Below are positions 7,723 through 15,368 of a stretch of 32,577 bases of DNA, one piece after another. Below the pieces are notes generated by a model. The model worked only from the letters and a program-made list of their open reading frames with translations, was not told where the DNA came from and ran no database searches. Location of the stretch: positions 1 through 32,577 of the forward strand of contig CALXQV010000063.1 of NCBI GenBank assembly GCA_944390535.1, read 5' to 3'. The position numbers and the translations under genes were made by a program. The stretch comes from an uncultured Clostridia bacterium. Its GTDB lineage: Bacteria; Bacillota; Clostridia; TANB77; CAG-508. The stretch's first letter is position 1. Every line of letters begins with the position of its first letter.

Positions 7723-8604
7723 ATGATTGATTTACATATACATAGTACATATTCTGATGGTAGTTATTCCATACAAGAAATTTTACAGGAGTCTCAGAAT
7801 AAAGGTTTGGAATATATATCAATTACAGATCATGATTGTGTAAATGCATATAAAGAATTAGAGAGAATAAACATAAAAAAATACTATACAGGAAATATTA
7901 TAGTAGGATGTGAATTTAAATGTTATCTTGAGGAATTTAATATACCAATTGAAATTCTAGGATATGGATTTGATAAAAAAATCATTGAAGAATATTTTGA
8001 AAATAATGATATCCAAGAAGTGCAAAAAAGTTATCTAGAATATTTAAAAAAACAAGGAATAAAAATAGGATTAATTTTTGACAAGAATTTAAAATTAAAA
8101 AATAATCATAGTTATGCATCTGCAATTTTTGAAGAAGAATTATTAAAACATGATGAAAATAGAGATATAATGAGAAAACATCATGTTTCGTTACAACCCA
8201 ATTTTTATAGAGCAGAGCAATGCAATAAAAATAGCATATTTTATATAGATGAAAATAAAGACTTTATAAAATTAGAAGGAATATTAGAAAAAATTCATCA
8301 AGCAAAAGGTCTAGCATTTTTAGCACACCCATATATATATCCGGTTGATAATATAGAAGAAATGGTAGAATATATAGCTAAAAAATATCCACTTGATGGT
8401 ATAGAATGTTATTATTCTACTTTTACAGAACAGCAAAAACAAACAATGATACATTATACACAAAAATATGATATGTATATATCAGGAGGATCTGATTTTC
8501 ATGGAGCTTTTAAACCAGATATACAAATAGGTAAAGGAAAGGGAACTTTGCAAGTACCAAAACAAGTGATATTAAACTGGATAAATAAAATTAATATTCT
8601 TTAG
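7723..8604 (+). CDS. PHP-domain phosphoesterase
   Basis: A 293-aa metal-dependent hydrolase of the PHP superfamily. Metal ligands are visible in order: HIHSTYSDG (H5, H7), TDHD (D36-H37-D38), E64 in GCEFKCY, AHP (201-203) and GGSDFHG (255-261). This resembles the YciV/TRPP-like group of phosphatases and 5'-3' exonucleases acting on nucleotides or short RNAs. The exact substrate cannot be read from sequence. The helical insertion between about residues 85 and 165 is typical of that group. It starts 6 bases after thyX, with the Shine-Dalgarno AGAAGAGG inside the thyX end, so it is translationally close-coupled. Confidence 0.8.
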   Translation: MIDLHIHSTYSDGSYSIQEILQESQNKGLEYISITDHDCVNAYKELERINIKKYYTGNIIVGCEFKCYLEEFNIPIEILGYGFDKKIIEEYFENNDIQEVQKSYLEYLKKQGIKIGLIFDKNLKLKNNHSYASAIFEEELLKHDENRDIMRKHHVSLQPNFYRAEQCNKNSIFYIDENKDFIKLEGILEKIHQAKGLAFLAHPYIYPVDNIEEMVEYIAKKYPLDGIECYYSTFTEQQKQTMIHYTQKYDMYISGGSDFHGAFKPDIQIGKGKGTLQVPKQVILNWINKINIL

Positions 8605-8649
8605 TAAAAATAAGATAAAAGAGAAAAAAATAAAGGGATATAAATTAAG

Positions 8650-9138
8650 ATGTTAAGTATTATTGTAGCAAAAGCAAAAAATAATGCGATTGGAAAAGAC
8701 AATCAATTATTGTGGCATTTATCTGATGATTTAAAAAGATTTAAAAGATTAACCACAGGACATACCATTATTATGGGAAGGAAAACATTTGAATCTTTAG
8801 GAAAAGTTCTTCCAAATAGAAAACATATTGTATTTACACAAAATCCAGATTTTAAAGTCAATGATGAAAATGTAGAAGTAGTACATTCTATGTTACAAAT
8901 TCAAGAATATATAGAAAATGAAGAAGAGGCATTTGTCATTGGAGGAGCTTTAATATATAATTTATTAATGCCATATGTGAAAAAAATGTATGTAACAGAA
9001 ATCGATAAAGAATTTGATGGAGATGCTTTCTTTCCAAGAATAGATAAAGAAAAATGGGAAGAGATCGGTAGAGAAAAAGGTCCAGAAGATAAAGAAAATG
9101 ACTTTGTTTATGAATATGTAACATATGAGAAGAAATAA
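8650..9138 (+). CDS. folA: Dihydrofolate reductase
   Basis: A 162-aa NADPH-dependent reductase of dihydrofolate to tetrahydrofolate. Visible features are NAIGKDNQLLWHLSDDLKRF (12-31) with the active-site acid at D26, IMGRKTFESLGKVLPNR (41-57) for NADPH and substrate, and VIGGALIYNLLMP (96-108), the conserved Gly-Gly. Length is standard. It is third in the thyX-PHP-folA group after a 45-base gap in which I see no promoter, and it ends in a strong terminator. Having both ThyX and DHFR adjacent is less common than ThyA with DHFR. DHFR here would serve reduction of new dihydrofolate made via FolC. Confidence 0.93.
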   Translation: MLSIIVAKAKNNAIGKDNQLLWHLSDDLKRFKRLTTGHTIIMGRKTFESLGKVLPNRKHIVFTQNPDFKVNDENVEVVHSMLQIQEYIENEEEAFVIGGALIYNLLMPYVKKMYVTEIDKEFDGDAFFPRIDKEKWEEIGREKGPEDKENDFVYEYVTYEKK

Positions 9139-9177
9139 AAAAGGGAAATTGGGGACGGACTCATTTTTCCCTTTTTT
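9137..9177 (+). terminator. Strong terminator after folA with REP-like loop
   Basis: AAAAAAGGGAAA (9137-9148) pairs perfectly with TTTCCCTTTTTT (9166-9177), a symmetric stem that can stop transcription both ways and that overlaps the folA stop codon. The loop holds TTGGGGACGGACTC, which shares the core GGGGAC(A/G)G with the long palindrome at 11191-11256. Confidence 0.7.
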
Positions 9178-9263
9178 ATGTAAAAATATTATAAATTTTT
9201 CATTTTGATTCTTCTGATAAAAAAATAGGTTTTGGTTACACTAATCAAGAAAGGATGATTTAG

Positions 9264-10262
9264 ATGTTTAAACCAAAAGCTATTTTTTTTGAACCAGATA
9301 TTGTGCATTACGAATTAGGAAAAGAACTGATGGAGAAATATAAAGAAGTACCAAAGGTAGAAATAGAAAATCACAATAATATAGAAGAAATGCGTAAAAA
9401 GTCTAATAAAGAATTTATGGATATGAAGCGTAATTTAATCATTGGTGTTAGAAAAACGCATAAATTTGTTCCAAACCATAAAACTTCTGATTTTTTAGTT
9501 CCTTATACTTCCTCAGGATGTACAGCTGCTTGTATGTATTGTTATCTAGTATGTAATTATAATAAATGTGCGTATTTGCGTTTGTTTGTCAATAGAGAAA
9601 AGATGTTAGAAAAAATCATAAAAACAAGTGAAACTTCAGAAAAGGAACTAACCTTTGAAATTGGTAGTAATAGTGACTTAATATTGGAAAACACAATTAC
9701 CAATAATTTGGTTTGGACAATTGAAAATTTTAAAAACACGAAAAAAGGATATTTAACATTACCAACAAAATTTTCCATGGTAGATAGTATATTAGATTTA
9801 GAGCATAAAGGAAAAGTCATTATTAGAATGAGTGTTAATCCAAAAGAAATCATTAACCGTGTAGAATTTGGAACTTCAAGATTAGAAGATAGAATAGAAG
9901 CTATTAATAAACTAAGTGAAGCAGGATATAAAGTGGGAATATTAATTGCACCTGTGATTATGGTAGAGAATTGGAAAAATTTGTACAAAGAATTAATTGT
10001 AGAGTTAGATAGGAAATTATCTAAGAAAGCTAAAGAGCAAGTGTTTTTCGAAATTATCTTTATGACATATAGTTTTGTGCATACAAAAATTAATGAAGAG
10101 GCCTTTCCAAATGCGATACAAATTTATGACAAAGAAAAAATGCAAGGAAGAGGAAAAGGAAAGTATATGTATAAAGCAAATTTAAGAGAAGATGGAAAGA
10201 AATTTTTTATAGAAGAAATGAATAAATATTTTAAAAATAATTCAATAGAATATATCGTATAA
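9264..10262 (+). CDS. splB: Spore photoproduct lyase family radical SAM protein
   Basis: A 332-aa radical SAM enzyme of the family that reverses the thymine dimer 'spore photoproduct' in germinating spores. The cluster motif is C86-TAA-C90-MY-C93, inside SSGCTAACMYCYL. GVRKTHKF (61-68), PTKF (167-170), EFGTSRLEDRIEA (201-213) and the C-terminal GRGKGKYMYK match the family end to end. The residue aligned with the Bacillus subtilis hydrogen-donor Cys141 (in FEASCTSD) is Ser135 (FEIGSNSD), while two extra cysteines, C97 and C102, lie just after the cluster motif. Presence of the gene suggests a spore former, although no sporulation promoter is evident. It is a single gene between two hairpins. 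Confidence 0.8.
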   Translation: MFKPKAIFFEPDIVHYELGKELMEKYKEVPKVEIENHNNIEEMRKKSNKEFMDMKRNLIIGVRKTHKFVPNHKTSDFLVPYTSSGCTAACMYCYLVCNYNKCAYLRLFVNREKMLEKIIKTSETSEKELTFEIGSNSDLILENTITNNLVWTIENFKNTKKGYLTLPTKFSMVDSILDLEHKGKVIIRMSVNPKEIINRVEFGTSRLEDRIEAINKLSEAGYKVGILIAPVIMVENWKNLYKELIVELDRKLSKKAKEQVFFEIIFMTYSFVHTKINEEAFPNAIQIYDKEKMQGRGKGKYMYKANLREDGKKFFIEEMNKYFKNNSIEYIV

Positions 10263-10269
10263 CAAATAA

Positions 10270-10302
10270 AAGTGAACTGATAGATGAGTCTCAAGTTCAC
10301 TT
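10270..10302 (+). terminator. Hairpin after the spore photoproduct lyase gene
   Basis: AAGTGAACT (10270-10278) pairs with AGTTCACTT (10294-10302), a 9-bp perfect stem. The following TTAAAATTTA is a poor T tract, so it may stabilise the 3' end rather than terminate strongly. Confidence 0.45.
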
Positions 10303-10332
10303 AAAATTTACATATAAAATGGAAAAAATTTC

Positions 10333-10361
10333 TTCTACTTTTTATTATCATATGATATAAT
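10333..10361 (+). promoter_or_regulatory. Promoter of the ABC exporter genes
   Basis: TATAAT at 10356-10361 is preceded by TGA, an extended -10. The -35 region (TTCTAC, 10333-10338) is weak. The leader to the ATPase start would be about 110 nt. I see no clear regulator site in it. Confidence 0.5.
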
Positions 10362-10477
10362 GTCATTAGAAAAATGAAACAGGCAAATCTGATTTTTATG
10401 AAATTTCATATAGTATCTGCTATTTAATAGAAAATGATGATTAGATGCAAAATCTCTTAGAGAAGGGAGAAAAAGAT

Positions 10478-11179
10478 ATGGCATATATAGAATTTAAAGA
10501 TGTTTGTAAAGAATATAAAATGGGAGAAATTACGATAAAAGCATTAAACAAGACAAATTTTTCAATAGAAAAAGGAGAGCTAGTAGTTGTTGTTGGACCA
10601 TCAGGAGCGGGAAAGACAACAGCATTAAATATATTAGGAGGAATGGATAGTGTTACCTCTGGAGATGTCATTGTAGATGGAAAAAATGTTGCACAGCTAA
10701 AAAATAAAGCATTAATCAAATATAGAAGAGAAGACATAGGATTTGTATTTCAATTTTATAACTTGGTACAAAACTTGACTGCAATAGAAAATGTAGAATT
10801 AGCAACACAAATTTGTAAAGATTCATTAAGTCCAGAAGAAGTCATGGAAAAAGTAGGATTGGCAGACAGGAAAAAGAATTTTCCATCGCAATTATCAGGA
10901 GGAGAACAACAAAGAGTTGCCATAGCAAGAGCCATTGCCAAAAATCCTAAATTATTATTATGTGATGAACCAACAGGTGCTTTAGACTATAAAACAGGAA
11001 AACAAATTTTAAAACTATTACAAGATACAGCAAGAAAAGAAAATATGACAGTCATTATCATAACACATAATGCAGCAATTGCACAAATGGCAGATAAAAT
11101 CATTCGATTTAAAAATGGAACAGCAGAAAGCATAGAAAATAATCAAAATCCAATTCCAGTAGAAAATATCGAATGGTAA
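10478..11179 (+). CDS. ABC transporter ATP-binding protein, LolD/MacB type
   Basis: A 233-aa ATPase that would power the adjacent FtsX-type permease. Walker A is GPSGAGKTT (40-48), the Q-loop Gln is in FVFQFYN (Q92), the signature is LSGGEQQR (139-146), Walker B is [12 protein letters not shown] (159-170) and the switch His is in IITHN (197). This pattern is that of the MacB/LolD/FtsE-like subfamily, which moves lipoproteins, peptides or antibiotics out of the membrane rather than importing solutes. I chose the ATG at 10478, 8-9 bases after GAAGGGAGA; an in-frame ATG at 10445 has no ribosome binding site. A long palindrome separates it from the permease, but the pair is clearly functional together. 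Confidence 0.87.
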   Translation: MAYIEFKDVCKEYKMGEITIKALNKTNFSIEKGELVVVVGPSGAGKTTALNILGGMDSVTSGDVIVDGKNVAQLKNKALIKYRREDIGFVFQFYNLVQNLTAIENVELATQICKDSLSPEEVMEKVGLADRKKNFPSQLSGGEQQRVAIARAIAKNPKLLLCDEPTGALDYKTGKQILKLLQDTARKENMTVIIITHNAAIAQMADKIIRFKNGTAESIENNQNPIPVENIEW

Positions 11180-11181
11180 AT

Positions 11182-11266
11182 GTGAACTTGGTGAACTTTG
11201 GGGACAGTCCTTAAAGTTCATTTAGATAAACTTTAAGGACTGTCCCCAAAGTTCACCCAAGTTCAC
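11182..11266. repeat. Long REP-like palindrome inside the ABC exporter operon
   Basis: A 28-bp perfect inverted repeat, 11191-11218 against 11229-11256, with a 10-base centre. The core of the left arm is TTTGGGGACAGTCC. Outside it, GTGAACTTG (11182-11190) pairs with CAAGTTCAC (11258-11266) after one unpaired base, so the whole cruciform spans about 37 bp per arm. It lies between the ATPase stop and the permease ribosome binding site. There is no T tract, so it is not an ordinary terminator. The sequence type resembles REP elements mobilised by Y1-family RayT transposases; none is encoded here. Confidence 0.75.
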
Positions 11267-11302
11267 CCAAAGTTCAAAAAATAGCCTTGGGAGGTGATGT
11301 GT

Positions 11303-14300
11303 GTGAAAGTAAAAAAAGCATTAATAAAAGATATTTTCAAAGAAATTAAGAAATCCTATAAACGATTTATTTCCATTTTATTAATGGCATTATTAGGTGT
11401 AGGATTTTTTGCAGGGCTTAGAGCTTCTTCACCAGATATGGTTGAGTCTATTGATACATATTATAAAAACCAAAATGTGTATGACATACAAGTCATGTCA
11501 ACACTGGGATTAACCAATCAAGATATAGAGGCATTATCCAATATAGAAAACGTTGAAAATGTATATGGTACATATAGCCGAGATGGCTTAATAAAGGTAG
11601 AAGATAAAGAAATTGTTTCAAAGATTTTGTGTATAGATGATGTCAATAAACCTGTTTTAGTAGAAGGAAATATGCCAGAAAATATAGATGAATGTGTAGT
11701 AGAAAAAAGTTTTTTAGAAGGAGCAAATAAAAAAATAGGAGATACAATTGAAATTGAACCAGAAAAAACAGAAAGTACAGGAACAACAGAGGGAGAAGAA
11801 ACAGAATATTTAAAAAATAAAACATTAAAAATTGTAGGAGTGGCAGAAAGTCCTTTATACATATCAAGAGAAAGAGGAAATTCTAAGTTAGGAACAGGCG
11901 TTATTAATTATTATATCTATGTAAACCGAGAAAATATCCATTCAGAAGTATACACAGAAATCTATATAACATTAGAAAATCGTGAGAAATATCAAACAGG
12001 AAGTAACAAATACGAAACATATGTAGAAGAGACAAAGAATAAAATAGAGGAAATAAAAGAAGAAAGAGAAAATGCAAGATATCAAGAATTAATTGATGAA
12101 GCGAATGAAGAAATCACAAAAGCAGAAGAAGAATTTAATGTTGAAAAGCAAAATGGTGAAACACAGTTACAAGAAGCTGAAAATAAGATTAATGAAGGAA
12201 AAGCACAGATAGAAACAGGAGAAGCAGAAATTAATCGTAATGAAAGAAAAGCAAATGAGCAATTTGAAAATGCAGAGGCACAGATAGAATCAGCAAAGTT
12301 GGAGATAGCACAAAATGCTCTTCGATTAAATAATGAAAAAATAGAAGCAGAAAAAGGATTTCAAGAGGCAGAAAATCAAAAAGCTGGATTACAAAGCACA
12401 TTGGATAATATTAACAATGCCATTAAAATCACAAATAATTCGATAGCAGAAAAACAAGCAGAACTAGAAATAGCAGAAACGGAAGAAGAAAAGACAGTTA
12501 TTAAGCAAGAAATTGCAAATTTGCAAGCAACAAGACAGGTGTATGAAACAAATAGGCAAACTGTACAAGCAGGAATCGCACAAATTAATAACCAAATTGC
12601 TAGTGGAAGACAAGAATTGCAAAATGCAGAGGCACAGATTCAGACAGCAAAAAATGAATTGCAAAAACAAGAAGCCACATTAAAGCAAACAAAAAATACA
12701 AGTTATGCACAAATTACTAAGGCTAAAAAAGAATTAGAAGATTCAAAACAAGAAATCGCAGAGGCAGAAGCAGAATTAGAAAAAGCGAGAGCAGAATTTG
12801 ATAGCAAGATAGAGGAAGCAGAAGGAAAATTAATTGATGCAAAAGAAAAGGTTTCAGAGATAGAAAGAGCAGAATGGTATATTTTAGATAGAGAGCAGAA
12901 TGTAGGATATAGTAGCTATATGCAAGATACAGAAAGTATAGAAAATATAAGTGTGGTATTTCCGATTGTATTTTTTGCAATTGCTGCTTTAGTTTCTTTA
13001 ACTTCTATGACTAGGATGGTAGAAGAGGAAAGACAAGAAATAGGAACCTTGAAAGCATTGGGATATAATAAATTTCATATTATGTTAAAATATCTCATTT
13101 ATTCTAGTTTAGCTTGTATCATTGGTGGTGTGATTGGAATGAATATTGGATTCCAATTGTTGCCTAGAATTGTATGGGATATGTATGAAATGATGTATAC
13201 CCTTCCAGAATTTATTGTAGCTTTCAATCATCAATATTCTTCAACAGGATTAGGGTTAATCTATATTTGTATTGTAGGAGCAACGCTATATACTATCTTA
13301 AAGGAAGTAAAAGAGACACCAGCAACATTATTGAGACCAAAAGCACCAAAATATGGAAAAAGAGTGTTGCTAGAAAGAGTTGGTTTTATCTGGAAACGTC
13401 TGAAATTCTCACATAAAGTAACTGTAAGGAATATTTTTCGATATAAAAAGAGATTTTTAATGACCATTATTGGTATTATGGGATGTACTTCTTTAATATT
13501 AGCAGGATTTGGATTAAAAGATTCTATATCATCTATCTTACCAAATCAATATGAAGATATATGTCATTATGATATGCTAGTTAGTTTAAAAACATCGTTA
13601 ACAGTAGAACAAAAAGAGCGTTACATAGAGGAATTAAAACAAAAAGATGGATTACAAGAAGTAGTACAAACTTACATGGAATCTGGAACGACTGTGAAAG
13701 GTGATAATAGTGAAAATCTTCAGATTGTTGTTCCAAACAATCATGAAGAATTTGATAAAGTGATAACATTAAGAGATGTGAAAACAGAAGAACCATTTAC
13801 ATTATCAGAGGAAGGAATTATTATAACAGACAAGTTAGCAGAGTTGACAAATACAAAAGTGGGAGAGAATATAACAGTAACAAACGCTGCAGATATAGAA
13901 AAGGAAATGAAGGTTGTAGGAATAACAGAAAACTACATTAGTCATTATGTGTATATGTCAAAAGAATTATATCAACAAACATTTGGAGAAACATATCATA
14001 CAAATGTATTATTAGTTCAAGACAATCAATTAAATGAGGAGCAAGAAAAAACAATCATGCAAGAAATGGTAGCACAAAATGAAGTATCAACTGTTACCTT
14101 AACAACAACAACCATGAAAACATTAGATGATACCATGAGTTCTCTCAATTATGTTGTTGTCATTTTGATTGTATCGGCAGGATTATTGGCATTTGTTGTA
14201 TTGTATAATTTATCAAATATTAATATTGGCGAAAGAATTAGAGAATTAGCAACAATAAAGGTCCTAGGATTTTATGATAGAGAAGTATATGATTACATCA

Positions 14301-14545
14301 CAAGAGAGACCATTTTGTTAACAATCATTGGAATTTTATTAGGTTTAGTAGCAGGATATTTCTTAAATTTCTATATCTTAGGAACTTGTGAAATTAATAT
14401 TTTGCGATTTGAAAAGATTGTTCATCCAGTTAGTTATTTTTATGCAGCGGGAATTACACTTGTATTTTCAATTATTGTTAATATTGTTACATATTTTGCG
14501 TTAAAGAAAATTGATATGATAGGAAGTTTAAAAAGTGTAGAATAG
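11303..14545 (+). CDS. FtsX-type ABC permease with long coiled-coil extracytoplasmic domain
   Basis: A 1080-aa membrane protein. There is an N-terminal span near residues 17-40 and an extracytoplasmic MacB-like region. A roughly 280-residue coiled coil follows (about 243-522), very rich in A, E, K and Q. The first FtsX core (about 548-670) contains MVEEERQEIGTLKALGY. Next come a second N-terminal span (about 712-735) with its own extracytoplasmic domain, and a second FtsX core (about 948-1075) containing IGERIRELATIKVLGFYDRE. It is thus a full-length transporter that would pair with a dimer of the upstream ATPase. Cargo is unknown; lipids, lipoproteins or peptides are all possible. I chose the GTG at 11303, 8 bases after GGGAGG; earlier in-frame GTG and ATG codons overlap that site. 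Confidence 0.82.
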   Translation: MKVKKALIKDIFKEIKKSYKRFISILLMALLGVGFFAGLRASSPDMVESIDTYYKNQNVYDIQVMSTLGLTNQDIEALSNIENVENVYGTYSRDGLIKVEDKEIVSKILCIDDVNKPVLVEGNMPENIDECVVEKSFLEGANKKIGDTIEIEPEKTESTGTTEGEETEYLKNKTLKIVGVAESPLYISRERGNSKLGTGVINYYIYVNRENIHSEVYTEIYITLENREKYQTGSNKYETYVEETKNKIEEIKEERENARYQELIDEANEEITKAEEEFNVEKQNGETQLQEAENKINEGKAQIETGEAEINRNERKANEQFENAEAQIESAKLEIAQNALRLNNEKIEAEKGFQEAENQKAGLQSTLDNINNAIKITNNSIAEKQAELEIAETEEEKTVIKQEIANLQATRQVYETNRQTVQAGIAQINNQIASGRQELQNAEAQIQTAKNELQKQEATLKQTKNTSYAQITKAKKELEDSKQEIAEAEAELEKARAEFDSKIEEAEGKLIDAKEKVSEIERAEWYILDREQNVGYSSYMQDTESIENISVVFPIVFFAIAALVSLTSMTRMVEEERQEIGTLKALGYNKFHIMLKYLIYSSLACIIGGVIGMNIGFQLLPRIVWDMYEMMYTLPEFIVAFNHQYSSTGLGLIYICIVGATLYTILKEVKETPATLLRPKAPKYGKRVLLERVGFIWKRLKFSHKVTVRNIFRYKKRFLMTIIGIMGCTSLILAGFGLKDSISSILPNQYEDICHYDMLVSLKTSLTVEQKERYIEELKQKDGLQEVVQTYMESGTTVKGDNSENLQIVVPNNHEEFDKVITLRDVKTEEPFTLSEEGIIITDKLAELTNTKVGENITVTNAADIEKEMKVVGITENYISHYVYMSKELYQQTFGETYHTNVLLVQDNQLNEEQEKTIMQEMVAQNEVSTVTLTTTTMKTLDDTMSSLNYVVVILIVSAGLLAFVVLYNLSNINIGERIRELATIKVLGFYDREVYDYITRETILLTIIGILLGLVAGYFLNFYILGTCEINILRFEKIVHPVSYFYAAGITLVFSIIVNIVTYFALKKIDMIGSLKSVE

Positions 14546-14557
14546 TAAGATATATAA

Positions 14558-14689
14558 GAGAAAGAAGAGGATAAATATGCAACTTCAGAAAATACGATTG
14601 CATCAAAAAGATTATTTGATAAATGTGGGATTCACTACAAAAAGATAGATTTGGAAACCGAAAAAAACATTGTAATTGAATTAAAATAA
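14558..14689 (+). pseudogene. C-terminal scrap resembling a GNAT acetyltransferase
   Basis: A start-less frame reads ...YATSENTIASKRLFDKCGIH, then about 19 more residues to a TAA at 14687-14689. The N-x-IAS-x-x-LF-x-K-x-G pattern is the usual end of GNAT-family acetyltransferases (motif B region). No upstream portion exists, since the preceding stop in this frame is at 14555. A competing 23-codon frame from ATG 14577 has a reasonable ribosome binding site (GAGG) but no recognisable content. I consider the region a degraded gene end directly behind the permease gene. Confidence 0.35.
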
Positions 14690-14810
14690 AAATGTTGATA
14701 TTCTGCATCTATGGTAAAGTATAGAGTATATTTTTCGTTATTCTATTGATACAGAATATTCGAAAGTAGTATTTATTACAGCTTTTCTTATTTTTTATTT
14801 GTAATCATAT

Positions 14811-14839
14811 TTGACAATTACACTTTTTAGTAGTAAAAT
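14811..14839 (+). promoter_or_regulatory. Promoter of the small antisense RNA
   Basis: A consensus TTGACA (14811-14816), an exact 17-base spacer and TAAAAT (14834-14839). Nothing protein-coding follows on this strand before a terminator about 85 bases later, so it drives a short RNA. Confidence 0.7.
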
Positions 14840-14845
14840 AAAAAT

Positions 14846-14926
14846 AGGAAATGAAGAGACCACAAAGTAGTTTGCCAGTTATTGTGAAAAACACATCTAA
14901 CCGTCAAGTAACAGATGTGTTTTTTA
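14846..14926 (+). ncRNA. Candidate antitoxin RNA of a convergent type I system
   Basis: The span from the predicted start point to the end of a strong terminator gives an RNA of about 80 nt with no ribosome binding site or open frame of note. It runs head-on into the minus-strand gene for a 36-aa hydrophobic peptide, and both transcripts share the same hairpin terminator. The heptamer CACATCT occurs both in this RNA (14892-14898) and, in the same + strand orientation, in the toxin leader (15094-15100), so the two RNAs are complementary there as well. This is the layout of Fst/par-type type I toxin-antitoxin loci; the assignment is inference from architecture. Confidence 0.55.
14887..14924. 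terminator. Bidirectional terminator shared by toxin mRNA and antisense RNA
   Basis: AAAAACACATCT (14887-14898) pairs perfectly with AGATGTGTTTTT (14913-14924), a 12-bp stem with a 14-base loop and T runs on both strands. Confidence 0.8.
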
Positions 14927-14931
14927 TTTGT

Positions 14932-15042
14932 CTATTTGCTTAAAAATATTATGAATATAATTAAGGCAAATACTATAATAGTTTCGACAATTAAAGCAAA
15001 TAAAAATAAATATATTATTTCTAATAAAACTGTTTCTATCAT
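14932..15042 (-). CDS. Small hydrophobic peptide, candidate type I toxin
   Basis: A 36-aa peptide beginning MIETVLLEIIYLFLFALIVE and continuing as an almost uninterrupted hydrophobic stretch that ends FLSK. It is one predicted membrane helix with two internal acidic residues. A near-perfect ribosome binding site (GGAGGTGG) is 5-6 bases upstream. An extended -10 promoter stands about 110 bases upstream, and the gene ends 8 bases before a strong hairpin terminator. The long leader contains several hairpins, including ACATAC/GTATGT just before the ribosome binding site. This is typical of membrane-acting type I toxins. I do not recognise it as a named family (Fst, TxpA or holin-like toxins are the nearest in style). 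Confidence 0.6.
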   Translation of the reverse strand: MIETVLLEIIYLFLFALIVETIIVFALIIFIIFLSK

Positions 15043-15064
15043 AGCACCACCTCCATTCTAAAGG

Positions 15065-15135
15065 ACATACGCCTTTGTATGTAAGTGGCAAACCACATCT
15101 GCTTATAACGCTACCAAATTGCAAAGCAATTTTTG
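15065..15135 (-). promoter_or_regulatory. Structured leader of the toxin mRNA
   Basis: On the + strand, ACATAC (15065-15070) pairs with GTATGT (15077-15082), and CCAAATTGC (from 15113) pairs with GCAATTTttGG downstream. In the mRNA a GCCAC element between the hairpins could also pair with GUGGU in the ribosome binding site, sequestering it. The sequence is GC-richer than its surroundings. A longer minus-strand open frame through this leader (14924-15145) is a shadow of the structured region, not a gene. Confidence 0.4.
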
Positions 15136-15151
15136 GATTATTCATGTAAGC

Positions 15152-15160
15152 ATTATATCA
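15152..15160 (-). promoter_or_regulatory. Extended -10 promoter of the toxin gene
   Basis: On the minus strand TGA-TATAAT (TATAAT at 15152-15157) forms an extended -10, with no consensus -35 behind it. Transcription would begin near 15145, giving a leader of about 100 nt. Confidence 0.5.
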
Positions 15161-15316
15161 TGATATTCTCATTTCCTATAAATAATACTATACAGCATTT
15201 ATTTACAAAAAACAAGTAAATGTAATAAAGTATTAAAATATTTTTATAATAATGATTATTAATTTTTTATAATTTAATTTAATTATTTTTAATTAGACAC
15301 TGAACTGTAACTGATT

Positions 15317-15368
15317 AACACAAAAAATGTGAAACAAAATGGAAAAAAGGTTTCACATTTTTTGTGTT
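15317..15368. repeat. 19-bp perfect inverted repeat overlapping the mutL promoter
   Basis: AACACAAAAAATGTGAAAC (15317-15335) is the exact reverse complement of 15350-15368, with a 14-base centre. The right arm contains the -35 box of the mutL promoter. It is not followed by a T tract on the + strand beyond the stem itself. It could be an operator, a cruciform or a bidirectional terminator for stray transcripts. The rest of 15181-15316 is plain AT-rich DNA in which I see nothing. Confidence 0.6.

Noticed and set aside
14924..15145. 73-aa minus-strand frame beginning MNNPKIALQF
   Set aside because: It runs in another frame through the structured leader and the toxin gene; the ATG has no ribosome binding site, whereas the 36-aa frame has an ideal one.
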